Shown here in pieces: positions 1 to 12,430 of a DNA stretch of 64,000 nucleotides (position 1 is its first letter; every line of letters begins with the position of its first letter). Origin of the DNA: Nymphaea colorata. Lineage: Eukaryota; Streptophyta; Magnoliopsida; Nymphaeales; Nymphaeaceae. Under the pieces are notes generated by a model. That model worked only from the letters and a program-made list of their open reading frames with translations. It was not told the DNA's origin and made no database searches. The position numbers and the translations under genes were made by a program. The DNA is taken from NCBI RefSeq assembly GCF_008831285.2, contig NC_045138.2:38059115-38123114 (forward strand), in the 5' to 3' direction.

Positions 1-950
1 TTCCTAGTTCTTCTCATCATTCCCATAGGACTTGAGAAATTGTAAATAACTACAAAAAGAAAAAAATATGTTCCACTACCAATAGCTAGCTGAAAAAGCA
101 TATTCCCTTTCTATGCTACAAAATCTTTAAGAAAAAATAGAAAAAAAGATCGTTTTCTTATAAATTCCCCATGAATCATCTAAACTCCACTGGATTGCCA
201 TCCGTCTTGATGCTTGCCCGCTCATCGCTCGACCCAATTGTGAGATTGGGTTCAGGCAAGGTGGGTCTGTTAGGTTTGTGTCGAAAAGACATACTTTTCA
301 GCTGGGCTTGGACCCACTTAAAGTAGGTCCAGTGCCTTATCCACTTGAGCAGGCAACCCAAGATCCAGATCCATGAAAATCTGAAATCCAGACTAAGATT
401 GGATTAGACAACAAAGATTCGCAACTTTATGACAGTCCAGGAAGATCAATCAGCACCAATTGTAGAGGCTGGGCTCTTCTCGTATTCGATCTTCATTAGG
501 ATCATCTAATGGGAATATGGAGCTACCGAGTCCTCATGGTCCAAAGCTGGTTTAAAATTTGATTCCCTTCTGCTAAGGGGATTCGTAATTGTGTATCCAG
601 ATTGTTTATTTAGATTTTTTCTTTCATGCTTCATTAAATCCAATCACATTTAGAAAAACCCATGTTCATTAAAAAAAAAATGAAAATTTTAGTTTAGTTT
701 ATATAAAAATTTTGAAAAATAATATTTGGGTTCTAGTTAAAATTTGAAACTATAATTCTATCTCTGTAATAAAAAATTGTTACATATTTAAGTTAAAAGA
801 ATGCCGTAGCAGCCTGAGCCGTTCAGCTTTCAAGTGATATTCTGAGTCAGCATTGTCTCACTACACTTGCAAATGGATCCAAATCCAATACAGCAAAACG
901 CATTAAAGATCAAATCCAAATCAGGCGCACCAGCCTGTAAATAACTGAAA
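1..950. other. AT-rich intergenic DNA
   Basis: I see no gene here. The stretch has A/T runs and short open frames without recognisable protein content. A GNATATNC word, the PHR1-binding (P1BS) consensus, lies at 98-105. It is too far from any leader and too short to count as more than chance. Confidence 0.5.
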
Positions 951-1560
951 AGCACAGGGCCAGTGTCGTCATTATAAAGGCTTTTATTCCTCGGAAGAGG
1001 GAGACGGGGATCGCCTGGTGGCACCGCAGGAATCTACTGTGAGTTGCAGTGTTTATATTAACGCGCCCACAGTCAGCCGATACTTTTGTGGAGGGAGGGG
1101 CGCTTTCTTCCTCTTCATCATCGCCGTCTGTCCCAGCTCTCTGCATCTTTCTTTCTTTTCTGAAAAGGGAAAAAGTCGAGAAGACGAAGGACGAAGGAAG
1201 GCGGTCGCAAGAATTCATCTCGGGTTGGTGGCTGAGTCGTGCGATGTTGTGGCGGGTAAGGGAATGGCTTGATCTGTGGGGTTTGGGGAAGGCCGGACTT
1301 TTCTGAGTATCGTCCTCTACCTTCCCTAAATTTTCGTTCCTTCTTCTTCTCTGCCCCTTCCCTTCCCCTTCTGCCTTTCTCTGGAGATCCTACCTAGTAG
1401 CTACACGATCGTCGAGCGCGGAACGTGGGAAAGGAAAAACAAGAAAGCTAGACACGAAGAACGAAAGAATCCAAGCCAGAGCTTCCTTCAAGGCCGGTCG
1501 GAGCACCGCCGGAGATCAATTTCTCCCGATTCCGTTCTCACGCTCGCAATACCGGAAAAG
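950..1560 (+). promoter_or_regulatory. Candidate promoter and first leader exon of the PHO2-like gene
   Basis: This block is visibly richer in G+C and CT tracts than its surroundings, as plant core promoters and leaders often are. A TATA-like word (tttatatt) lies near 1051. A good 5' splice site (aaaag then gtgaat) ends the block at 1560/1561, and another possible one (gcggg then gtaagg) lies near 1255. Known PHO2 genes have a long leader split by an intron, with the miR399 sites in a later leader exon. I infer the same here. The transcription start cannot be fixed from sequence alone. Confidence 0.35.
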
Positions 1561-3661
1561 GTGAATTCATCTGCTCTTTTTTCTGTGTTCGCGTGCCCTT
1601 CCTCCCCTGAGGGGTTTCCCGTCCACTTTTCTTTTTCGAGCCGTGGTTTACTTAGTAAGATTACCAAACCGCCCTTGGTTAATTTCAGAATTCCTCACTT
1701 TTTCTTCTTGCGATGAGGTTAGTGGAGATTTTGATGCGTGTTTATCTCGTTTCCTTTCCAAGTCAAATCCTTGACTAGAGATTGGTGCCACTGATTCCCG
1801 ATCGCATTGTCTATTTGTGTGGCCACGCTCAACGTTCCACCTTTATCCCATTTTTTCCGGATAAAGTGGTTCTAGGTCCGGCATTTCTAGAAATAAGTTA
1901 CCGAAAAATCTCACCCCCTGTCTGGTCTGGACGGGCCGAACGAACGCGTGGTGCTAGGTCAAAAGTCGGCTCGAGTTCGACACGTGGCTCGCGTAGACGA
2001 CCATAAGATGAAAGTAGAAACGTGATTTTGGTATCTGAGTTAGCTTTTTAACACTCGTTTTGATGCCAAAATCAGGTTCTCCACTCGGTTTTGGTGTCAT
2101 CCAAACGGAATCTAGGCGTGGTCGATGATAGAACCGAGTCCGGAGTGAAGCTGAAGTCATTTTTGGTCATGGTTCACTCGTTTCAGTAAACTAACTCGAC
2201 GACGAACTTGTTATGAGCTAAGTTAAACTTGAGCGACCTGGTTGCTCAGTTCAAATAGCCCTACGCCCGCAGCACCTACAAGTTTTTATTAATAATGAAA
2301 CACATGCTTGGATTTGTTTATGTTGATCAAAAAGCATAATCGCCATCATTTCTTGAACAAATCTGAGTATAGGTACGTTCTCTCTTTGCAAGAACACCCA
2401 ATTATAGCAAGCCCCGAGATTCGGAGTAGGAAAAAGATAGAAAAATTAATTGAATGAACAATGAAATATTTTGAGGGACTTCGAAAATTAGTACCCCGAA
2501 CCGTCCTTATTTCTTTCATTAGTTTTTCTTTCGTTCAATAGAATAGCACCCTCCACACAAGTTGTCTTTTTGTTGGAACTCGCTGGTTCAACTCGGCTGC
2601 CCACCGGTGAAACTTGTATGCTATTTAGAATACATAATCAAACATGCAGCGTGCAGGCTTCTTAATTTGACGCATGACCACAAAGGAATAAAAAACATTA
2701 AGCAACAAAAAGGGCTTATATAATTTCTTTTAAATGGTTTTTTATATAAAGATCATGAAACAAATTTTAAAATGATACCAAGTAATTGAAATCCATAAAG
2801 TTGCTTTTAGTGTGATAATCATGCCGAACAAATGACTCTCTTCGGTTTTTCCTGCTCTCTAATCTCATGAGCTCTAAATCTTCACCAATTCTTTTGACTC
2901 CTCATGTATGAAGGAGAAGGGGATACCCAAGTTAGCTCTAGGCTGCAGGTCTGAAGAATGGTTGAGCTTTGACTCCTTTAGGAATGAGGGGCAATTTGGA
3001 GTGTGTCTAGACGTTTTGACGTTATTACTGGCAGAGGACTGCGGCCCTCTCTATTTTGTGTCACATGAGAAGCTTTTGTCCTATTTCGGGAGACCACCCT
3101 TTCATCGCTAACCCCTAGTAGCGAATGTCAAGCGAAGGTCCAGCGAACTAGAAAGCAGCTGCCTTTCACTTTCACGTGTCTCAGTGACAAGGCTTCCTTT
3201 TCACCTCCCCAGAATCAGATCACGGCCATGGATGAAACTTGTCATGGTATGGATCCGATTTCAACAATCCAGCAGGTCCTTCAACCCTACGTTTTGTCTT
3301 GATCCTTATCGAGCGGGCCAAGAGGCATAAACTCGAAAAAGTTTTGGACCAAAAAGACAGGTTTTGTTAGGTCACGACTTCGCGATGGTGTACAATGTTC
3401 ATGTATGAACTGATAGTTAGGACGTGTAGAACATGTACAGTAGAACATGTACACCATTGCGAAGTCGTGATCTAACAAAACTTGTCTTTTTTGTCCAAAA
3501 CTTTTTCGAGTTTATGCCTCTTGGCCCGCTCGATAAGGATAGACAAAACGTAGGGTTGAAGGACCTGCTGGATGTGACTTCTTCTGAACGTTTTATTAGC
3601 CTCTGTTTCACTTGGCATAAATGCTTATTGTTCAAAGGGATTGAATTGGTTGGTCTTGCAG
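1561..3661 (+). other. Candidate leader intron of the PHO2-like gene
   Basis: The block runs from the possible donor at 1561 to a good acceptor (ggtcttgcag) ending at 3661. I see no coding content. It holds the long inverted repeat at 3268-3572, and its part from about 2745 onward is the section also found in the decayed copy near 10283. The intron assignment is inferred from splice signals and from the usual PHO2 gene layout. Confidence 0.3.
3268..3572. repeat. Long near-perfect inverted repeat in the PHO2 leader region
   Basis: Arms of roughly 135 bp (about 3268-3404 and 3440-3572) are near-exact reverse complements. The outer ends read tccagcaggtcc and ggacctgctgga, and the gap is a few tens of bases. 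A single-stranded copy would fold into a long hairpin. A weak relative of the left arm (ggccaagagg followed by ttggacca) is seen in the decayed copy near 11130-11165 without its inverted partner. This suggests the left arm is older and the right arm arose by inverted duplication at this locus. I see no clear target-site duplication, so a transposon origin is not shown. Confidence 0.85.
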
Positions 3662-3913
3662 GTGTTGTGGAGGTGGTGATGAGGTCAAGGCATGATACTT
3701 ATCAGCCGCAGGATGGTTCGGAAGGGACCGTGATAGTTTTCCATACAACTCCGATTTACTCAGATCATCTTCTTGGAGGAAACTCTTTCAGCTCGCTGTG
3801 TGCAGTGTGTTTGTTCTCCTCCCCAAGCTTTGAGGTTGATTGATTCAAGGGAAACCCACGTTGTCCAACCTGGGTTTTTCTGTCTGAAAAACCATTTCAG
3901 GAATATTTGCTTA

Positions 3914-3934
3914 CAGGGCAAATCTCCTTTGGCA
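3914..3934 (+). promoter_or_regulatory. miR399 target site 1
   Basis: A 21-nt stretch is complementary to the plant microRNA miR399 along its whole length as I know that sequence. It begins CAGGGCAAAT and ends CTCCTTTGGCA. In known plants miR399 is made under phosphate starvation and lowers PHO2 mRNA through several such sites in the 5' leader. Finding this immediately upstream of a PHO2-like reading frame supports both the site and the identity of the gene. Confidence 0.92.
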
Positions 3935-3994
3935 TCTTTGTTTTCTATTTTTCAACAGTTTCTCTGTTCCAGATAGAACCCTTCGAGGTTTTAA

Positions 3995-4015
3995 CTGGGC
4001 AATTCTCCTTTGGCA
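3995..4015 (+). promoter_or_regulatory. miR399 target site 2
   Basis: This second site is 81 bp downstream of the first. It begins CTGGGCAATT and ends CTCCTTTGGCA, differing from the ideal complement only near the 5' end of the target and in one central A/T choice found among miR399 family members. The half that pairs with the microRNA seed is perfect. Arabidopsis PHO2 has five such sites; I see only these two intact ones here. Confidence 0.9.
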
Positions 4016-4495
4016 TTGTTACATCCCACTGGGCGTCATCAACAATCAAAAAATTATAGTGGAGATTTCAACTTGGTCGCTGTATCACACAGCTTGACCG
4101 GTTCGAACAACCTGAAGACAGTCCCTTGTTTGAGGAATTTAGTACTTCTGCTTTCGTTAAGATTTTCGAGGTTCTCTCTCCCTCCCTCTCTCTCTTTCGC
4201 TTGCTTGTTGCTTAAATGTTACTACGCCTCTTGGGCACCTATCTCCATCAAATGAACACCGTTTGTCAAAAATTATGAAAATTTCTCGAACTGTCTGTAT
4301 CATCTGCATAAATCTCCACGTATGAAACAATCTTTTAGTTGAGTAACTGAGATGGAGCCTGATTGTAGGTTCTCGTGTGTGCGTGTATGCATGCTTACGT
4401 GTTGCATATTTATATTTGATTAATGATATTTCCCCGGTACAGGTAGTAGGAGTATTTTGTTGGAAGTATAACAAAAAGAAAAGGGGGGAAAAAGC

Positions 4496-7400
4496 ATGTT
4501 TACCATGTTCAGCGATCTGGGAAAGGGTAACGTCACAGATAGCAGTGACAGTGAGGATTTTGATGATATCGAGTCCATGTACGAAGGACAAGCACGGAGC
4601 ATATTCTCAAGTTTAGATGAAAGCATTGGAAAGATTGACGACTTCCTGGCCTTTGAGAGGAGCTTTCTGCATGGTGACATTGTTTGCTCTGTGGCGGATC
4701 CGTCAGGACAGCTGGGCAGGGTCATTGATATAGATGTTAGTGTGGACATAGAAAATGCTTATGGAAAAACAATAAAGGACATAAATAGCAAGGACCTTCT
4801 CAGGATCAGATCTTTCTGTGTTGGTGATTATGTAGTTCATGGCAGCTGGTTAGGTGTTGTGGATCGAGTAATAGATCTCGTGACAGTTCTTTTTGAGGAT
4901 GGAGCTATGTGCGTTATAGAAAAGCCTGATCCAGCAATCCTTGTGCCAGTTCCTCCAAATTTATTAGAAGATTCTGAACACGTTTACTACCCTGGGCAAC
5001 GTGTGAAAGGTAGACTTCCAAGTGTTTTTAAGAATGCAGGATGGTTGCGTGGTGAATGGAAGTCAAGCCGACGTGAATGTATGGTGAAGCACGTGGAGGT
5101 GCAATCCGTATATGTTAATTGGACTTCTGCCCTGACAGTTGGCTGTGCTGCCAGTGTGCCTCCACCTAGATGCTTGCAGCATCCAAAGGGACTTACCCTT
5201 TTGCTCCCTTTCCCACATTCAAATTGGCAGCTTGGTGATTACTGCATATTGCAATTTAGGAATAGGGAGCAGAACCATGGCACGGGGGTTCATGGTGCTC
5301 ATGAGTGGCTGCTGAAGTGTGGCAATATGCTGCAGAAAGAAGGCATTGATCTTGAGCAGGCTTTCGTGATAGTGAAAAGAAAAGTTAAAGTTGATGTCTT
5401 GTGGCAGGATGGTAGAGTTTCCGCTGCTTTAGATTCACATGCACTATGTCCGGTTGATAATATAGGTGATCATGACTTATGGCCGGAAGATGTTGTGTTG
5501 GAGAAAGGATCTGATGAGGATGGACAAGATTCAGGTAGAAAGCTTGTGGGAATTGTTCAAAGTGTTGATGCAAAAGAACGGACTGCTAGGGTGAGATGGA
5601 TGAATAGTGAACTAGATGCGACTGCTGCATCAATAGGGAAATTCGGTGAGGAGATTGTAAGTGTTTATGAGTTGGTTGAACACCCTGATTACTGCTACTG
5701 TCTTGGTGACATTGTTTGCAAATCTCAGAACCAGAGCCTAGAAGATCTAAAACTACTTTCCAGTGCACCTGATACTCTTTTGTGTGATACCTTTGGTAAA
5801 GATGTATTTTGTAAAAGGCAGATTGGCGAGAACTGTAAAGACTTGTCTAAATCCTTCACATCTTGTATTGGGCATGTCAGCGGATTGAAAGATGGAGCCA
5901 TTGAGGTGACCTGGGCAAATGGTGCTGTTGCAAAGGTATGAACATATTCTATCTTCTGTTTCTAGTGTAGTATGTGTGATGTTCGTCAAGTATTTAGATT
6001 TTCAGTGAACAAGTTTGATTTATCCACTCTCTAATGGATGTTCATGTTGAATCTTATCTGTATCTTCTCTGTCTTCATTTAATTGCAATTTTCCTGATTA
6101 CTACTTTTTAGTATGGTTGTTCAATCTTCCTCTATAGAAGGAAAATTTTGTAATACTGAACTACCATTTGATGCAAGCTTTCAGGTTGCCCCCCATCAGA
6201 TCATGGCCGTTGACAGAGATGAGGAGCAGGCATCGACGGACTTCCTTCAAAATCAGAATGTTGAAGTTAACAGTGAGGAATGCGGCCTTGAAGTTGACAA
6301 TTGCAGACAAAATAAGAATGCAAAAAAGGTGAGACATAATCCTGTTCTGCTTCTCCTTTCATGTTCGTTTGTATTGAAACTGTATCAACAGGACATTCCG
6401 GTTGACTTCTAAGAACATGAATTGATTATTCAGGACAATTTGGATAAGACAATGCTGTGTTCCGGAAATAATAACTGCAGCAACTATTCATGGGAAACTG
6501 ATGCTCTTTCAATTCCTCGAGCAGCTATTGGGTTTCTGACAAATATTGCTTCTAGCATTTTTGGTTCACGAGGTTCCACTTCATTCTCAAGCAAAATAAA
6601 ATCCACTTGTTCTAGTCATCTTGACAATGATTACCATCTTGAGATGAAGGATGCGGTTATGGAAGATGAGAATGGCAGTGAGGACCTGTACAAACGAAAG
6701 ATTGAGGAGCATCAAATTGCAGCAGTCAAGGCTCACCAGCTGATGTCTGGTGAATCATCTTTATTGAGAGGGATGGGTGGGGAAGAGCATACGGAAGTTA
6801 AACATGAGCAACTTCCACAGTTAAGAAGCAGCGAGGAATGTAGAAAATTTATGAAATTTGACATCAGCCAAGATTATTCAGATCATCATTTTCGGGATGA
6901 AGAGTCAAATCCATCTCAGGTAAAACCCAAATAACAATGAGCTAGATTTTTTTTTTCTTTCTGTCTATGACATGTTACAGAAAGTAGTTTCTCATGTTGG
7001 CAGAGAAGGGGTTGGCTTAAGAAGATAAGTCAGGAGTGGAGCATCTTGGAGAAAGAATTACCTGGTAAATCATATAACCTTCTCGTCGTTATCGATATTA
7101 TCAGCTAAAAGTTTGTCTTCTTTTTTGGCCACTATTTCCATATTAGTGGTCCTTATTCTTCCATGAAATAGTAATTCTAGGTGCTTGTTAAGCAGTATAT
7201 ATGGTTGGAATGCATGGTACGGTCATATTTTACTGATCCAAAAGTTACTTCCAGGGTTTGAGTATGAGATGTACCGAGGTGAATTAGTAGTTTATCATCC
7301 ATTGGTGCAGTATTTGGCCTCATCAGCCTTCCTGTTAAACTTGGTCCTTGATGCTATTCATGGTTGCATTAAATGATCATTTATTTCATATGGATGACCT

Positions 7401-8922
7401 TGCTTTTAATTATTTCCTATTGCCTTGGACAGATTCTATCTACGTAAGAATTTACGAAGGGAGAGCTGATATCCTGAGGGCTGCCATTTCTGGAGCATCT
7501 GGGACACCTTACCATGATGGTCTTTTCTTTTTTGATATCTTCCTTCCTCCAGATTTTCCATCCCAACCTCCCGTAAGTGTTTTTTCCATGTTCTGGGATG
7601 CATAAGTCAAATCTTGATCACAATATCATAAAAACTGGTCATTATAGCATCTAGTGTGCTTTTTTTCCTTCTTGGAATCATGTGATGATGGTTCCATTTT
7701 TATGTTACTTTTAAGCATGCTCATCTTTGTTAGTTAGATGGACTGCAATGGCGGTCATAAGAAAGTCAAGCCTTGTTATCATTACCTTGTATAAGAGTGA
7801 AAATTGATTGCATATTTGTCATGAATAAGTTCGTGGCTAATTCTGTTCTTCACAAAGTAAGCTACTGGTACATTGGAAGGATTTTTTTTTCTTTTTGCCT
7901 ATTTGAGGTCAGCCTGATCTTATACTGCTCATCATGGAGAAGGAAGATTAATGTTGGTTCTTATTAATGCAGTTGGTCCACTACATCTCTGGAGGACTTA
8001 AGTTGAACCCAAACTTATATGAGACTGGGCATGTGTGCCTGAGCCTCCTGAATACATGGACAGGCGAAGGCAGTGAAGTTTGGAATCCAGCAAGCTCGAC
8101 CATTCTTCAAGTTTTGGTGTCACTTCAAGCACTCGTACTTAATGCTAAGCCATACTTTAATGAAGCTGGATATGACAAACAAATTGGCAAAGTGGAAGGA
8201 GAGAAGAATTCTATTGCTTACAACGAGAATGCATTTCTTCTTTCATGCAAATCAATGTTGTACTTGCTACGGAAACCACCAAAGGTATGTGCTTTCACTA
8301 TGAATTTGCAGTTAAAAATGACACTATTTGAAAGACTTCAAAATTTTTGAACTGTTTAATTTGGGTATTCCTTTGTAAAACACTGCCTTAGAAAAAAATC
8401 CTTGGTTCAGTCCAGCTCAAGAGAAGCGCAAATATGTTGTTTCTGAGTTTGCAGTTCAATATTGTGCAAGGTGAATGACCCGTAGCTAGTTTACTTGAGT
8501 TGCATTAAAAGCCAAGGCCAATAAGATTATGCACTTTAAGCTCAAAGAACCAAGTCGAGGAAGTTGACTCCATATTTTGTATTCTGAAAAGTTGAACATC
8601 GATGATGGTAGAGACATTGTTTAAATATATGGGGTGATGCTTAACTGTTGTAACCAAATAAATATTTTTTCTTGTGCAGAATTTCGAAGCCCTCGTGGAA
8701 GAACACTTTAATAGGCGTGCACGGTCAATGCTGTTAGCCTGTAGAGCATATATGGGTGGTGCTCAGGTTGGCTGTGTCTCTGGGGATGGAAAGATCCTAA
8801 GTGGTGGTGGTAGCAGTTCTGCTGGTTTTAAAATAATGCTGGCCAAGCTTTTCCCGAAGCTTGTGTCAGCATTCAGCGACAAAGGGATAGATTGCAGCTT
8901 GTCTATTAATACTGAAAGCTGA
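4496..8922 (+). CDS. PHO2: PHO2/UBC24-like ubiquitin-conjugating enzyme E2
   Basis: Seven coding exons: 4496-5935, 6185-6328, 6434-6919, 7004-7064, 7433-7572, 7973-8284, 8680-8922. All junctions are GT-AG and phases close to 941 aa; Arabidopsis PHO2 is about 907 aa. The N-terminal two thirds is the UBE2O-type region (IFSSLDESIGKIDDFLAFER, YYPGQRVKG). A charged helix follows (KRKIEEHQIAAVKAH). The UBC domain starts near residue 691, with TPYHDGLFFFDI and the catalytic cysteine Cys779 in NPNLYETGHVCLSLLNTW. By family knowledge it acts on endomembranes and sends PHO1 and PHT1-route proteins for degradation, limiting phosphate uptake and loading. The start is the first ATG of the long frame; a second ATG lies three codons on. 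The two miR399 sites lie about 0.5 kb upstream, and an intron acceptor (ggtacag) sits near 4442. The frame is intact. Confidence 0.95.
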
Positions 8923-9042
8923 GCACTTGAAGCAGGCATTGTTTTTTAACTAAAACTAAGGGAGTTTATTATGAGCGTGAATTGTATGGTTTCTCTAGCT
9001 AGATGGTTTGATTGGATTCACAAAATACGAGGAAAAGAAAGC

Positions 9043-9048
9043 AATAAA
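9043..9048 (+). terminator. Candidate polyadenylation signal of the PHO2-like gene
   Basis: AATAAA lies 121 bp past the stop codon in a U/A-rich 3' flank. Plant signals are loose, so this is only the best candidate. Confidence 0.35.
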
Positions 9049-10015
9049 AGTAAAAATAAAAAGAGGCAAGACTAATAGGTGGTGTGCTCTTCCCTCTTAA
9101 GTCTGTATATATGAAAACTTTGTTGCTTGTGCCTGTACAATGAAGGACATAAAAACTATTGTGTTGCTGGGTGTGAAGAGGCTGGATCATCATCTGTGGT
9201 ATTTAGCAGGTTGACTTTAGGCGAAGTTGTTTGTTCTGCACTGAGCCTTCGACTGCAATCTCCAGTAGTAAGTTGACTATAACTAAAGATTGAGTTGTTA
9301 GATGTTATCAACCACCCATCTGTTCGGATTCTTTTGTTATACCTTTCAATATTTTTTGGTTTATTTCAACCAAGGAAAGGAATAATTTGGAAAAGCTCCT
9401 GTGTTATTCATATTTCTTAAAACCTTTACCCGAGTTAGTGCAGTTCGCAAGTAACATCTTCTGGTATGTTCTTGCAGTAACCATCTCCTGGTATGTTCTT
9501 ACTTTTGCATAGTGTATGGTTGTTAATGATTGACAGTTAGATATACAAGTGACGGTCTGCAACAATCTGTGAGTGCGTTTTTGTGTGTTTGAGTTGCTCG
9601 CGTACCTTGTGTGTGGGGTGGGGGAGGGGGACGAGGTGGCACAGAAAATGTTAAAAAGATATTTGAAATTATGCGTTTACGTTTACCTTTTATCTTCACA
9701 TTATGTGCACTGCTTACTGCAAATAGTTTGGATTCGAGACGAATCTTTCCTTTCCAAACTTGTTTGATTAGATTTTAATATAATTAGATTGGGATATGGA
9801 CTCAAGTTCAATCATTATTATTTATAACCAAATTTGGATCCAACTAGCATGAGATTCGAGATGTATAACTAACCGAGTAGAAATTTGTCGGATCCTTACA
9901 GGGTATTTTGCTAATAAATTGCATGTCAAGATTGAATCATACCTGACTAGATTGATCCAATAATTGGATATATTGGATTCATTTACATCCCTATCTTACT
10001 GGGGTTGAACCTTTG

Positions 10016-10020
<5 letters not shown>

Positions 10021-10072
<52 letters not shown>
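10021..10072. repeat. (TC)26 microsatellite
   Basis: An uninterrupted TC run of 52 bases. It sits about 200 bp before the start of the decayed PHO2 copy. Confidence 0.98.
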
Positions 10073-10074
<2 letters not shown>

Positions 10075-11218
10075 GTTGTGATGGCATTGAGAGACTGTCT
10101 GGTTGAAGGGTTCCTCTAAATAGGATTGTTTTTAAGTAGATTGCTTTTATTTCTACTTCTCGTCAATAAGAAAGAGTACTGGTGGGACTGATCAAAAGGA
10201 GGAGTCTTTTTTATAGGGCTGGACAAGAATGAAATTTCAGATGAAGTGGAAGTGACATAGAGTGAAAACTTTATAAATTAGGAACTCATAAAGATCATGA
10301 AACAAATTTTAAAATGACGACAAATAATTGAAATTCTTAAAGTTGCTTTCAGTGTGTATTTGTACTTTGTCTGTTCATGCCAATTAAATGATTCAAATTT
10401 GTTTCTTTGGGCTCTCTAATTTCATGAGCTTTGACTTTCTGCTCTTTTTTCAACTCCTTATATATGAAAAAAGAGGAGGGGAAGCTCTTAGTTAGTTCTT
10501 GTTATATGTATGAAGAGTTGTTGAGCCAGTTCCTTGTAGAATGAGGAGGAAGGACAGTGTCTAGGTGCTTGATGAGGCTATTATGAGAAAAGCTCTTCGG
10601 CCCTCTATGTTGTGCCACCTAGAGAAGCCTTTTGTACATAATTTTGAGAGACCACCCCTTAATGTCATCACTAACCTTAGTAGCTACCTTTCAGTTTTAT
10701 GTGTCTCAATCTCAGAGCTTCTCTTTCAAGACATCCGATAAAGTTGGAACGATACCGCCATAGGGCTTCATTTTTGCCTTGCTAGATCACCGCCATGGAT
10801 GAAAACCTAAGCCTGGGCACTGCGTACCCAACGGGTACTTGGTACTCTGCCCGATAAGTTGTCATGCAGCCCGATGGGTTTGATCAATCAGACCATTTTA
10901 TTTAAATATTATTTATTATAATTAATTATATTTATATATTATTTTATATTAAAAATATATTTTTTAGTGTTAATCGGGTCCACTAGAATTCCAGTTCCAA
11001 GTCAGGCCGGGCCGGCCCCATGCATAGGCCTAATGAAACCTGTACTTGTATTGTATATCGGATTTCAACAATTTAGAGCCTAATCACTTCCAACTGGTCC
11101 CTGGGCCATAGCTATGGTCTGGATCCAAATGAATGAGGCCAAGAGGAATGAAATCTTGGACCAATGGAAACCCACGTTGTCTAACTTGGGTTTTTCTCAT
11201 TTCAAGAATATTTGCTTG

Positions 11219-11239
11219 CATCGCAAATCTCCTTTTGCA
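11219..11239 (+). promoter_or_regulatory. Degenerate miR399 site in the decayed copy
   Basis: The flanks align with site 1 of the real gene (aatatttgctt... and ...catcttt). Three positions differ: two near the target 5' end and one opposite microRNA position 4. The last should strongly weaken pairing. There is no central bulge of the kind seen in IPS1-type target mimics. Confidence 0.7.
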
Positions 11240-11289
11240 TCTTTTTCAATCGTCAACTCTGCGTTCCATAGAGAACCTGATGCAGCGAT

Positions 11290-12430
11290 TAAAATTCTTC
11301 TCCCTAATCGTCGCAGAGATGCAAAGTAAGAAAAGCAAACTAATGAAAATAAAGAGAAGAATAAGAAAGAGGAAAGGAATTAGGGCTCTACAATCAAATG
11401 ATATTTCATTTTCCTCAAACGAATCCCCTTAAAATGGGTTTTTCCAAATGGTTTTGGATCTTGCATCCAAATACAAATGCAACAAATGATAATCAAAAGG
11501 TTCAAACTTAACCAAACAAAGTGAAAGCTCAAAATAAAACTAAGCACCCTGTGCGTTAGGGCACAGGGCAATCGGACGATGGCCCGATTCCGGTGTTCCG
11601 GCGGACGTCCTGTTCATACCATTGATGGGGGGAAAGCTCATTCTTAACAAATTTTCAAATGTTATCACAGGAAATGCTAGATGGTGCAATTGCGACTAAA
11701 AGGAATTTTAATTTGAAAAGGTTATGAGCACCGAACTGTTGCCTGAGTTTTCTTCAGGAACTGACCACTACAGGTAAATCTATTCTAGTTAATCATCCAT
11801 CCCATCCTACTTCTTGCCCAACTACAAATCAACTATGCTAACTAAGTAAATTGCTTGGGAGAAATATGCGTTGGTATCAATGCTGAAAAATATATGCTCG
11901 ACATTAGAAGCTAAAACTCTTTGCACATAGAAAACCAGAGGACAGACAACAGGGAAAGGAAGAGATGTTACCTGGACCTCACCAGCTTTCAGGCTGCCAT
12001 GAACATGATGCTTCTTTACGGAAGCGCAAAGAAACTCCAAACCGTCCCTGCATAATGAGTAAATTGATTTCCAGTAGGAATATGCTGGGGAGAAAGGCCC
12101 CCTTCATCCTAAACAAGTTGCGCCGTGATGGTGGGGAGCCTGTTAAGGAACTTCAACCTGCACGCGTTTTCTTTCACTTCCTTCCATTGTGCAGGGGTAC
12201 CCCTTCTAGAGAGGGCTATTTGCAGGCACCTATGCCAACTATTGTTGTTGGTTATGACCTTCTTGATGCCTCCAATTTCTCCCATTCTAGCGACTTACTG
12301 AGAAAAACCAACTCTGCATCATCTTTTCTTCCTCCCCTCCCTGTACTGACGCCTCACAATTAATCGTTGTCCTCTGTTGGTTTTTTCCTAGCTGCAAAAA
12401 CTACCACTAAGTTCATTTCAGCTCTTGTTG
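11290..12430. other. Unrelated block inside the decayed PHO2 copy
   Basis: I see no counterpart of this stretch in the functional PHO2 leader. It has an open frame of 132 codons at 11965-12363 (+) with no recognisable family, and a short G+C-rich patch near 11555-11630. It may be an insertion or captured DNA. I did not find terminal repeats or a target-site duplication. Confidence 0.4.

Larger units (their letters stand above)
8923..10282. other. 3' flank and intergenic DNA
   Basis: This covers the 3' UTR candidate of the PHO2-like gene and then AT-rich DNA with no coding content I can support. It includes the TC microsatellite at 10021-10072. Confidence 0.5.

Noticed and set aside
98-105. 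GNATATNC (PHR1-binding) word
   Set aside because: A single short match about 1 kb before the earliest likely transcription start is expected by chance.
1018-1306. Overlapping plus frames near the candidate promoter
   Set aside because: Several frames of similar length cover the same G+C-rich stretch. This fits a leader better than coding DNA.
4157-4749. Minus-strand frames over the PHO2 start
   Set aside because: They are shadows of the PHO2 leader and first coding exon.
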